From: Rhopalosiphum padi | Taxonomy: Eukaryota > Arthropoda > Insecta > Hemiptera > Aphididae | DNA length: 64,000 nucleotides | Reading direction: 5' to 3' | Assembly: GCF_020882245.1 (NCBI RefSeq) | Contig: NC_083599.1 | Span: 58,802,748 to 58,866,747 of the forward strand | Translations under genes and position numbers: made by a program | Shown: positions 13,716 through 24,300 of the stretch, one piece after another | Layout of the letters: every line of letters begins with the position of its first letter | How positions within the stretch are numbered: the stretch's first letter is position 1 | Notes under the pieces: generated by a model | Seen by the model: only the letters and a program-made list of their open reading frames with translations | Told to the model about the DNA's origin: nothing | Databases searched by the model: none

Positions 13716-13730
13716 TGCTGCTGCTGCTGC
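13716..13730. repeat. (TGC)5 triplet repeat
   Basis: Five TGC units are followed by AGTCGTC. Similar short TGC/CAG tracts occur at 34428-34440 and 41124-41137. None lies in a convincing open frame. Confidence 0.85.
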
Positions 13731-14120
13731 AGTCGTCTGTGTGCGGGTAGATATATATAATATACACGCTTCGCGGGCGCGAACAGACGATGGGCACCGA
13801 GATACCTTGGCGGGGGCATAACACTATATGTATATTCAGTTTAATGATGCAACTATTAACGGATAATTATTATTATTATTATGAGCAACAAATACTGATC
13901 GAGCGCGTCGCACAGAAGCCATATTATAATAATATAATATATGTATGTGGCGGCGGGTCGTGTCCACGATAATAACTCGCTGCAACGGAGGTAATTAAAA
14001 TCGATTTTTAACTGGTAACGTAAACGAAATCCACGTCGTCGTATTATAATATATAGCTAGGAAGGTAGGTACGATACATCACCGTGCAGGTATATGATTA
14101 TAATTCAGTGGAGTAGACGT

Positions 14121-16030
14121 GATTTAAACGTATATAGGTTCGTTTGCAGACGTACAAATGTCCAAGAAACTAATCAGCTTTTTGTAATAACTATAATAAT
14201 GCTAATTTATGCGGTATTCGTGTTTGTATCGGACTCGTTTTTTCAGCTCTAATGAGTAATATTATGTATAGATAAATCGAGGAATTTGTAAAGGCGATTA
14301 AGGAGGGCGAGGGGTCTGACTACCACGCCTAGCTAGGCGGAGATCGGGGGTTTTTCTCGAGGGAGGTTTTTAATTCCACTCCTCCAAATATTCAAAGCTC
14401 CTAAAGTTATTGGTCACTGACCACTACCTAGAGTATAAAATACTTATATTTTTCACGATTTGCTAAGAGCTCAAGGCATATCAATATATTCTATTTAGTT
14501 TTCGTTTCAAGTTTTGAATAATTGACCAACTAAACAATAATACCCTATCGTCTATCATACAATTTTCGTTTAATGAATACAATATATTTTTTTTCGTAAT
14601 AGACATTACGATAAAACTGAGACAAAGTTAACTCATCTTTATCTCAATACCTCAACTCAAGAACAGTGGCATAATAATATAATACAACTGAAATTGATTA
14701 AAATATTTGATTTTTTGATTTTTTAAAAATCAATCTATTTTGAGTTGAAGATTACTGTAACAGTTACAGTTAGGTTACAGTGTAACCATAACCATGCAAT
14801 ATTATACGATCAGGAAATGATGAAATGATTCGTATCTCATCGCGTCCTATATTAGTATATTATGTTCAGTCGGCGATGCGCTAAACTACAAAAAATGTAC
14901 TACAGTGTATTTAACACGACCCACCAACGCCAAATGTTTTAAAACAGTATCGTTTGGATATAAAAATATATTATATATTATACACAAAACAAATATTTCT
15001 GCATAAGTTGCAAATAAAAAAGTGCGTATTAATTAAACTTTTTAATATCACTTTAATATGCCAGGAAATATACGTATTTGACGCTACTACTGATTAAATT
15101 TATTGTCGATACGTATTCACGTATTGCAATCAAATACCTACATTTAATGTTATGACTGCGCTCGAATGCCCGAGTGGCTTGAGATCAAATAAGACTACCG
15201 TACACATAACACGACTATACATTAAATAATAAATAATAATTTAACAATTAAATAATTATTCTGGACGCTTATCATTATTATTACTGTTGGTATTAAAAAG
15301 GATAATATGAGCAGAGTGGAAATTCCATATGAATATATCTAAAAAAATAATGAAAATTACTCAAAAATATTCTAATAAAGTATTTGTTAAAAAATTCAAA
15401 CACGGCAATTAAAATAAAAAAAATTGATTTTTTTCTAAAACATACAAAATAAATAATCTTCTCGTTTTTCTTTAGTGTAATTTTAGTTTTGAAATTTAGT
15501 GTACATTTTTACTATTGACTCTCCGCTAGAATATAATTTCAATCCAATTAGCTACTAGAATACACCATCAATATTTAAAAAAAATTATATAATTTATAAA
15601 ACCAAATTATCCATCGCTCCACCCAACGTAAAAAAAACATTAAGATCTATCATGATATATCCTCGGATTCTTATAATATATCTTTTTTTTGTATATTATT
15701 TTGTTGTATACATTGAATAATTATTTTATTTGCTTATATTTCCCCTCGATCTGTAGTTTGTAAATATTATTTTTATAAATAAATAAAAAGATACGAAATA
15801 ACTATAATATTAAATAAAACATTTTAATGTGATTTAACTGGAAGAGTTCTTATGTATTCTAAAAAAAAAGAATAGTTACCTTGCCAAAAAAAATTATACA
15901 AGCCAAAAAAGTTAACTTATCAGAATTGCTACTCATTAATAGTAGGTAACTACAATATTATATTAAAGTACATACTTAACTTAAATATAAATCAAAACAT
16001 ATTCGTGTCGTTTCATTAGAAACATTTTTC
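14121..16030. other. Mostly A+T-rich noncoding stretch with two palindromic spots
   Basis: The stretch 14290-14400 is G+C-richer and contains the perfect 14-bp palindrome CGCCTAGCTAGGCG (14326-14339), flanked by GAGGG and CCCCGATC-like sequence. It may be an old element fragment. Two neighbouring imperfect palindromes lie at 14755-14769 (CTGTAA CAG TTACAG) and 14773-14787 (GGTTAC AGT GTAACC). No coding region is visible. Confidence 0.5.
14326..14339. repeat. Perfect 14-bp palindrome CGCCTAGCTAGGCG
   Basis: The sequence equals its own reverse complement over 14 bases and is G+C-rich in an A+T-rich setting. It may be a protein-binding site or the core of an old inserted element. No function is assigned. 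Confidence 0.7.
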
Positions 16031-16470
16031 AAAATCAAATTATACATTGTGACATAAGTTTTAATTGATTTAAAACGGTTTCCAACTTATCCGTACTGTA
16101 CATGTATATTATGTATATAAATATATATTTTATGCCACGATAAATTTCTCTTCGTCCCTCTGAAAATGAAATCGCGTTCCAGTAACGACAATTATTATTA
16201 TTTTTGTTCTGCGCGTGACAGACGGACCGCGTCGGTGACTTCCGCAATTTATAACGTCCATATAAATTATGGTAAACATATAAATATATAATAGGTATAC
16301 CTAACCTATCCGTAAAGATAAAATATCACATAATATATTAAAAACGCGCGCCTATTTTTCCGTTCGAACGCCAAGCTACTATTACAACGACGGACGGACG
16401 TGTATATAAAATGCGTAAAATACGTAAGTATACGTACATATAGTCATGTAGGTACATCACGCACTCAAAT
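16031..16470. other. CpG-rich patch with a possible donor site
   Basis: CpG-rich sequence around 16330-16400 precedes TATATAAA (16403-16410), an ATG at 16411 and a GTAAGT at 16424-16429. The TATA string and the ATG are adjacent, so they cannot serve the same transcript. The donor alone is weak evidence for a first exon. The minus-strand frame at 16035-16247 is not convincing. Confidence 0.25.
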
Positions 16471-18655
16471 CCTGACACATCATGATTCAAGTTTTAGGTA
16501 CAATAGATTTAACCTCTACATATTTCGATACCAATCGATGTATTTTTTTTTTTTTATTAACGTTAAACAAAAACTAATATTTTATTGATTTATTTTAGAT
16601 GTAGATATACACTATATTTTAAATTTAAATTAACTATGATAAAGTAAACATACTTTTATACCAAAAGTTAATATACAAAACAATTAAAAACTACGATTTC
16701 TTAAAACATTATATAATTTAATGATTTATGAGTTGTGATTAGTGTGAGAGGTATTGTGATCATTTGGGAAGGAAATAAATATAAAAGAGGCGCACCTATA
16801 CATACAAGTACTATTTCTTTATTTTTAATTTACGATTACTCTATTTTAAATTTAATAATGCTTCTATAATGTAAAAACAATAAACTAAAAATCATAAACC
16901 GTTATTGGCGTTATTATATTAATTAATAATTATTGTGTGTCAACATTTATATAGAATATGAAAACTAAAATAGGGGTCAGTGGGTCAGTGTTAAAAAAAT
17001 GTTTCTCTTTATAAAAAATGCATTTATCATTCATTTTTCGTATACCCGTTTTGCGAACGTGCGAAAATCGTCTGTGCGAGATAACGAAAACAAGTGTTGC
17101 GTAAAAATAAAGTCGACTCTCCGATATTACCGAATATAAAAACCGTGGAACGACGTATTGTAGTTCTGCAAAATTATAATTGTTAAAAAAAAAAACCGAT
17201 ATTGTTATTACAACTACTATCTGATAGTGGAGGTCGGCAACCTTATTTATATAAAGGGCCAAAAAAAACGTATAAATTGTTATCAAGGGCTGCTATGCGT
17301 ATATATATATATATATATTTTTTTTTTTTAAAGATATGTAGGTCATTACTTATTATTAATAAGTATACTATTTATTTTTTTTTCGCACGATAAATAATTT
17401 CGATAAACTGTAGTTAAATGTAAAATTTTTCTGCACTATGCACATCAAGTATTAAACTGCAATTTAATACATGATTATGAACTAAAGATTATACACTGCA
17501 CAAAATTGTACAATTGTACCACAAGGAAAAGATTTAAGAAACAGCAATACTGATCACATCCACTATCCACAATATTATAACCAACATAATAATATTATCG
17601 TTATAGATTATGTTTTTTATGCATAAATTATAAAGTTAATACGTGGTTTAGAAACTCAAAATTGTGAGATCTATAAGTATTCACTCCATTAATCGAAAAT
17701 AAACGATACAATGTAACTGAACAACATTTAACATTATTTATTTCAGTATAATATTCATTAACATATTATTAACTTAGATTTTTAGTAATTATACTTATTT
17801 TATTAATGGAGTTCCTAGCTAGATTGCCGATAGTTCTATATAATTTTTTTACAACGACATTTTTATAAAATTGAAATTACAACATAATTTATAAATATAC
17901 AGATTAAAAATTAAGTATTATCTTAAATTAGTATTAATTTTGTCATTAAATTTGGAAATGTTAAAAATTATATTTTTATATTGACATTTTATAATTTGAT
18001 CAATGATCGATATATACATATTATTTTATTCTCGCCAAGGTTGTTGATTTTTAAATGTATTTTATTTATTTTATTGTGGTATTAGAGGAATAAATTTCAC
18101 ATAAACCTTTTATTAGAACCTGTTTATATAGTTTTCTAAATTATCAATTTATTTTTAGTCCTCTTTGTTTCGGAAGAATTTCTTAAACTAGTTAGTGTCA
18201 TATTATAAGACATTTTTATGTACTTTTCTATTCTCTTGTCTATTATTTCTTTAACATTAAGTATGTGGTGTCCTGATTTTATTATATTATTATTTATTAT
18301 GTTATAACAATATCGCATACTACAAAGAAAAACTAAAATACATATCAAATAATTATTATGACCTATGGACGCATATAATAATATATTATATTAAATGAGA
18401 TAAAAAAAGGTAATACTAACAATAACAATAATAATAATGAAAAATAACACAAAAGCGAGAATAAAAAAATAACTTCCGAAGACCATCGTCTTATAATAAG
18501 CGAATATAGCCGTAATCGGATGGATTTACACAAAAATATTAAATTGTATAATATTGTGTGAATTTGATCAGTGCTAGTCATAACAGTAATAAATGTACGA
18601 TACTTTAAAATAATATTACGGCAAACTCTCCGTATACATAATATAATATTATATT
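16471..18655. other. A+T-rich noncoding block containing one element remnant
   Basis: Apart from the hAT-like end at 17225-17300, nothing is supported. A 118-codon minus-strand frame (16930-17286) is long for this base composition, but it starts within the element remnant, begins with TTG and is rich in Phe, Ile, Tyr and Val. I regard it as a chance frame. Confidence 0.5.
17225..17300 (+). mobile_element. hAT-like transposon end remnant
   Basis: The sequence reads AGTGGAGGTCGGCAACCTTA, then continues through AAAGGGCC and ends in CAAGGGCTGC. A CAGTGG-GGTCGGCAACC start, followed by GGGCC and GGGCCGC-type blocks, is a familiar plan for the ends of non-autonomous hAT-class DNA elements in animals. 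Here the first C is lost and the far end is not recognisable. An (AT)n plus poly-T tract (17301-17330) follows directly. No transposase is present. Confidence 0.45.
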
Positions 18656-19560
18656 ATAAATGACTGCCATATTGTCAAAATTACAATATGGCGTAGGAGT
18701 ATAGGACCTACACCAAATTCATACGGTATATAATATTATTATTACGTAATGGTCATATAAACAGCAGCAAGACCGAATTATTATTAGAAAACAGTATAAT
18801 TACATAAAACTCAATTGGTATTTGAGCGCGTGCGCGATTTTTTAGCGACGATTTTGCATAAGCGTCGTCTGCTGTTGCAATACAACGAACCAACGATAAA
18901 CACGTGCACGCGATTGTAACGATATAATAATATGCAACTCGTACGTATGTATGTGTGTGAAAACCGAGGAAAAATAAACATGACTTATCAAACGCGTTGT
19001 GTATATAGACGTTAGTATTACACTATTACAACAATAATATAATACTTTTTATAAATAATGATGTAATAACGTATAACCAATGAATTATGAGTTGTATGGT
19101 TAATGTCGTGTGACTGCCATATAGCTATTATAAGTGGGGTATGTCGTACTCCTACGCGTCAAAATCTTAATATTACAATATGTAGTACTGCATCGGGCAC
19201 ATAGAACTTCCGACAATTAACACCAAAGGGATGTTTTAACAGAAAAAAATTGTAATGGGTGGGAATAACTTATTTCTTATTATATGTTTGTAATATATTG
19301 GAAACATCAAAAATGTCTCCTGATGACCAAATGGCTAAGAAATCTCATAAAGTTATCCCTACATTTATTCACCCTTGGATAACTTATTGCGCCAGAGCCG
19401 CGTGAAGCCATTTATTGGCACTCTGACGGGACAACAATTTACAATCACCCCTATCAATCCTTTCTATACGAGTGGTGGATTATATGAGTAGTGATCGGTG
19501 GTAAACTCACCCGGGTCAACATATACCTACTGCACTGTATAATTATTCGCAAATTTAGAA
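18656..19560. repeat. Degraded repeat region with a 10-bp stem-loop
   Basis: GCCATATTGT (18666-18675) and ACAATATGGC (18683-18692) form a perfect 10-bp stem with a 7-base loop. The flanking word TGACTGCCATAT (18661) recurs at 19112. GCGTAGGAGTA just after the stem recurs inverted as TACTCCTACGC near 19150-19160. These pieces suggest remains of a small element with inverted ends, about 0.5 kb across, but the arms are short. The segment 19370-19520 is G+C-richer and more complex than its surroundings and may be inserted sequence. No coding frame is supported. Confidence 0.3.
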
Positions 19561-20848
19561 GTTCAGTTGTATATTTTTTTAAAATTTTTTTGTTAATATT
19601 GTTATAACATATTTTAATATAACAGTATATTTTTATTTTATTAGTATTTCGAATATAATTATAATTTACAGCTAAAAATGCTAATATATTTATTTACATT
19701 ATAATTTTTTATTATTTTCTATTATTTATATACTTGACGTTTTTTAAAACTGTGTATCCATATTATTATTATAATATAATTAACATTAAATTATGATGTA
19801 CAAACGAAGTTGTTACAGACTTGGAAGAGTTTATATACCTTTTAGGTAGTACTGAAGTAAACCCGGATGAGTTTACGGGTCATTAAAATCTGGAGAGTTT
19901 AAAATCCCTCATAAAATTCACCTAGTGTCTGCTAGTGTATACAATAAAATATCAATACATCATAAGTAATTATTAATCATACCAACAAATAGAATATATA
20001 TGTGCTGACTACTGATTTAGTACAATATCTCAAGTAATTATTGTGGCTAGAATTTAAAATCAGAGTAAAAAGTGAAAATAACAAATTGTTGTCAAAGTAT
20101 TATAATAATTATTTATTAATATATGTAAAGTCTTTATAGTTTTACCAAGCTGAGGAGCTCCGGGGTAAACGCCCTTTTGTCAAAACATTAAAATTTTATT
20201 AGAAATCGAGAAACTAAAATTATTAATATAATATCATATTGAATACATATTATAAGTATAGGAACCATGTTTACTATTTTTAATTATTGATTAAAAGATG
20301 TTTTTTTTAAATTTTGATGTATCTAAATTCTAAATCGATATTTGAGTTTCCAATTAATAAATTATCAAATTGTGTGTACTAAGGATAACAGTACTTAATC
20401 ATATAAGACTTAAAATACATGTAATATTAAATCTAGTAATGTGATAATTTATTTTATTTTTTATTTTAAGATCTGTTACAGTCTTGTACAATAATTAAGA
20501 TGTACTGTCATTTATAATTATTAACATTATTACAATTTATCGATTATACTTTTATGCACAATTAATAATATTACTACCTATTATAATTTTCAAATCATTA
20601 AAGTTATTGGAGTTTAGTTAAAAACTTCTAAATCTATTATAATTAACTATTATCCTCAGTACTTAAAGTTCAATTACTCAGAAACTATTTGTTTAAATTT
20701 CAATTTATATATATCACTATTTTCAAAAAATTCGTCTCCTCAACAATTTGTAACCAATAGACGTTTCTTTAAAAATATAGAAGTGTAAAACACCACACAC
20801 TCAAAAATCAGAATTTGAATAAATTAATTTATTAAAGAAAAATAATAT
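19561..20848. other. A+T-rich noncoding stretch
   Basis: No gene is visible. A short G+C-richer word, GAGGAGCTCCGGGGTAAACG, sits near 20152-20171. It may be a fragment of an old repeat, but I do not recognise it. Confidence 0.55.
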
Positions 20849-20880
20849 AAGGGTGAATATGCTTGGTGAATCACCCCATA
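20849..20880 (-). repeat. Copy 3 of the ATGCTTGGTGAATCAC motif
   Basis: ATGCTTGGTGAATCACCC at 20859-20876 is identical to copy 1 over 18 bases. Here an upstream GGGTGA (20851-20856) faces TCACCC (20871-20876), so the block can form a 6-bp stem around the motif. The unit GGTGAAT also occurs twice within it. Flanks differ from copies 1 and 2, so the shared part is confined to about 18 bases. Confidence 0.45.
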
Positions 20881-21300
20881 AATTATTATACGTGACAGAC
20901 ATGATTTTTAGGCATCGATCGACCGACCGACGCAATATCGTTATGAAACTATATAAAACAATAAATCGTGCCAGCTTGACGGCTGGAGTGTCCGAACCCC
21001 GTCGAGGTGTATTATAAAATATATACCAGCTATATCGTTGTGGTGAATCCGAAAAACGTACTTTTTTTTCTGAAACTCGAGTGCAACCACTGCGGGGGAG
21101 TTGGGACGGTGCATTAATATATTATTTAATAACAAAACGCGTGTTGCATTATGTAATTTATTGAACTTTTTACAGGAGGTAAGGTTCACTTCACGCGTAA
21201 ATATGCTAAAATTATATAGGTCACAAAATAAATATAAAATAAGCCATTTTCAACTAACGTAGACTCTATTGTTTCAACGCAACGATTTTCCAATTTCTTA
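20881..21300. other. CpG-rich patch with a GAG|GTAAGG donor
   Basis: The 20900-21120 stretch is richer in CpG (ATCGATCGACCGACCGACGC near 20914). On the plus strand, TTTTTACAGGAG is followed by GTAAGG with its GT at 21179, a good donor context. On the minus strand the same interval carries a long open frame, described separately. Both cannot be coding exons in the simple sense. Confidence 0.3.
20941..21249 (-). CDS. Uncharacterised 102-codon minus-strand open frame
   Basis: The frame is open from just after a TGA at 21252-21250 to a TAA at 20941-20943. That is 102 sense codons in fairly A+T-rich sequence, longer than its neighbours. The only internal Met that could start it is at 21114, giving 57 residues; otherwise it would have to be an internal or terminal exon. 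The composition is mixed and not low-complexity, with Asn, His, Leu and charged residues. It has no evident signal peptide, membrane segment or known domain. No clear acceptor precedes it, and a plus-strand donor-like site (21179) lies inside it. I do not recognise it and chance remains likely. Confidence 0.2.
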   Translation of the reverse strand, partial: KWLILYLFCDLYNFSIFTREVNLTSCKKFNKLHNATRVLLLNNILMHRPNSPAVVALEFQKKKYVFRIHHNDIAGIYFIIHLDGVRTLQPSSWHDLLFYIVS

Positions 21301-24300
21301 TTTTACGTTCACGCTGTATGTGTAATATGTATAATATGTGATATAGTTGGTTACGACTTATGTGAGGCTTTGTAAAATAATCGTATAGTGGCACGCAGTG
21401 GTATATGAATTTAATTTTGTTTGTTTTATCATATAACGCAGACGCTTTAATGTAAACTAAAAAATACCTAGTAAATTATTTTTATTAGATGGTCTACGCA
21501 GAGCATTATATACATCACAGTTGTTTAAACATGAATCTTTCAATAATTCAAACCGTTGAAATGCACGTATACCTAATATTGCGCTATCGTTAAAAATGGA
21601 AAATCTCAAACTATGAATTCTTTATAAAAAAAAAAAAAAACTAAAAAGTAATTTTGCAGTACTTTTCTTCAGATTTACAGTGGTTCAAATTATAACAAAC
21701 TTGAATTCTAAAGAAGCTATTAAAACGAGTTTGGGTTTCTAAGAACTACCAATATACCTAAATAAGGTGATTCTAAATTATCATTATTATGATTATAAAT
21801 ATTATCTATAGTCATTATTTACGATTCAAAAATCACTAGGATCTATGTAAGACTTAACAGGATACTGTGACATAGATGCATCTATGAGCTGTTAACATTT
21901 TAGAATTATTTTTGGAAATGAATTTAAAAAATAGCTCTGCTCAGAATCTAAAATTCTTTGCAAATGTTCTATTTCAGTGAATATTTATTTTTATAATCAA
22001 CAATTAAAATAAGGTGTTACTCACACTTTCTACACATCGACACAAAACTGCTCTTATAATAAAGCCAAAATATGATTACGACCAGAACGACAATCAAATA
22101 AAAACACGTTATTGTAAGACCAATAATAGTGTTCTTAATACGAACTATTATATAAATTTTTCAATTCTGATGACGAAATTATATTGATCCATGTATAAGA
22201 CGACTTTATAAGATTGTGAAAAACCAACTAACGTGTTGTCGTCAAATATAATATACGGTCGAATAAAAATAGTATAACTTTACTGGTGTTGATAAATTAT
22301 TTGAGTATCTTCTAAGTATCGCGATTGAAGATCACTCATATTATGTGAAGGATATTTTAATAATTGTGTGTTGTTGAAATAAAATGTGAACAATCCATTA
22401 TTATTTTTATTATATTTTTTATTTTTATAGGGCATTTTGGTACAATGGTCATACAGCTGGCCATGACGCGCGCAATCATCGATTCGAACTTCGGTGCAGT
22501 ACAAAAATTACTAATTCCTATTCAACGTTTCTAACCGTTGTTCCGATTGCTCTACTCTGCCTCACGCCTAGCCCACTACACTAAAAGTGACGTCCACACA
22601 TGTGAAAATTATATTTCTAGAGAAGGGGGTAGTAGTGCGCTAGATACACTCTACTACACTCAGGTTATAAGAATGATAAAGTCGTTTCGATGAAAAATAA
22701 TTTTTAAAAAAGTCTTGTTGTCATTTTAATATTTAAAACAGCTATAAAGTATTAACCCGGTATAATATAGGCCACATAGTTATATCATTACGGCTCTACT
22801 TAATAACTATAGATATATTGGTTTGAAAATAAAAAAAAAGTATTTTGTTCCGGTCTATTGTCTTTGTCTATATATACTAAATAATATTTTATAGCAGCCC
22901 TACAATATACCCATTGTCCTCAGAGAATACATATATTATAAATAGATATACTATTATAGGTATAATATTATTACAACATTGTTTCGATGTCATTGAATCA
23001 AATAATCGTATAATTCTTTTATACCGTGAATTTACTACATAAGGTGATACTATTAACGGGCCACACTGATTTTCTCAAAAAGTTTTAATCTCTAGAAATA
23101 TTATTTGTACATAATTTTAAATTATTTCAAAATTACATTTATAAAAACAATTATATTTTTTACTACATTTTATTGTTATTTTTTTTTAAGTTTTTTACTT
23201 TTGTCAATGTAGTACGCATTATTATTCCATATTATAAAACATTAAAGCAACATTTTTTTCAATAAATAAAAATCGAATTCCCTAAGAGTAGTTAATTAAT
23301 TATAAGATATAGGTATTAAAAGTTTAGATTATTAGAATGAAAGTGGCGCTCTGCAAAATCTCGGTTCAATATTTTTTTAAACTTTGATTACTTATTAAAT
23401 AATAATTATTAATTAACTACTCGTTTAAGATTTTATAAAATCATCAGAAAAATACATTGTGTTTCATAAAATTAAAAAAAAATGTATAATATTATTCAAA
23501 AAGTAAAAACCTTAAAAAAAGCATAGTGATTATTAATAGTAACAAATAAAATATGTTTTCAAATATGTTGATTTTTTTAATGACATCAGTATATCAAATA
23601 ATGTAAAAATAAAAAATAATATTTCTGTAAACATGAATAGGTACGTTTTGAGAAAATGAATCACTTTATAAATAGGTACCTTGCACAATTTATAAATAGT
23701 AAATACACATATTTTAAAAATTCACCAATTGACCGAGTTTTATATAAATTTACGGGTACGTACTTAGAGTTAACACATTTTTACCAACAGATTCCTCAAC
23801 TCTAATTACAATGTAAAAACTACTACATTTCGAATTCAATGCTGAAATCAACACAACTTTTGCTGAACGACAACAGTACTTAGTTTTAGAACTTTTCCTG
23901 CGGGTAATTCTGAAAAACACGCAAAAAGTCACTAGACTTTAAAAATAAACCACAATAAGATTAACTTACGGAAATAATTTCAGGTTTTTTGTGCTGTGAT
24001 TATTACACGAAAACTCAAGGATTTCAGCGAGTTTAAATGTACCTACGTTCGAAGTTATTTATAAATTTTTGTACGCATAATATACTAATATTATTAGTTG
24101 ATAAATTTCTCGCTAATGGCGTATAATAATTTAAATATCTAATTAAACTAGCTAAACCAAATTTAATCATCACGCTATGCCAATCATAATCGTAAGATTA
24201 TAAATATCGCGTAATGATAGTATTATTAGTATTCGAATTCGATGCATGTCGAGTAATATAATATAATGATCGTTTAATAATATTAATACAATATATTATT

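Larger units (their letters stand above)
12531..14120. other. Large CpG-rich island with exon-like and simple-repeat content
   Basis: This is one of the most pronounced islands in the window. It contains GCGGCGGCGTCGGCGG near 12880, a (GT)9 tract at 13081-13098, a poly-T tract near 13368, TTA triplets near 13640, a (TGC)5 tract at 13716-13730 and many CGCG steps. The mixture fits an untranslated first exon or promoter region of an insect gene. The best splice-like signal is the CAG|GTACGT donor at 12874. No transcription start can be fixed from sequence alone. Confidence 0.4.

Noticed and set aside
15165..15200. TGCCCGAGTGGCTTGAGATC resembling the D-arm of a class II tRNA
   Set aside because: No anticodon stem, variable arm or T-arm with TTCRA follows within tRNA length, and the acceptor stem cannot be closed.
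16930..17286. 118-codon minus-strand frame
   Set aside because: It starts with TTG inside a transposon-end remnant, is dominated by Phe, Ile, Tyr and Val from A+T-rich codons, and has no splice or promoter signals.
22470..22500. GATTCGAACTTCGG resembling a tRNA B box
   Set aside because: The T-stem cannot pair and no D-arm or anticodon arm is present upstream.
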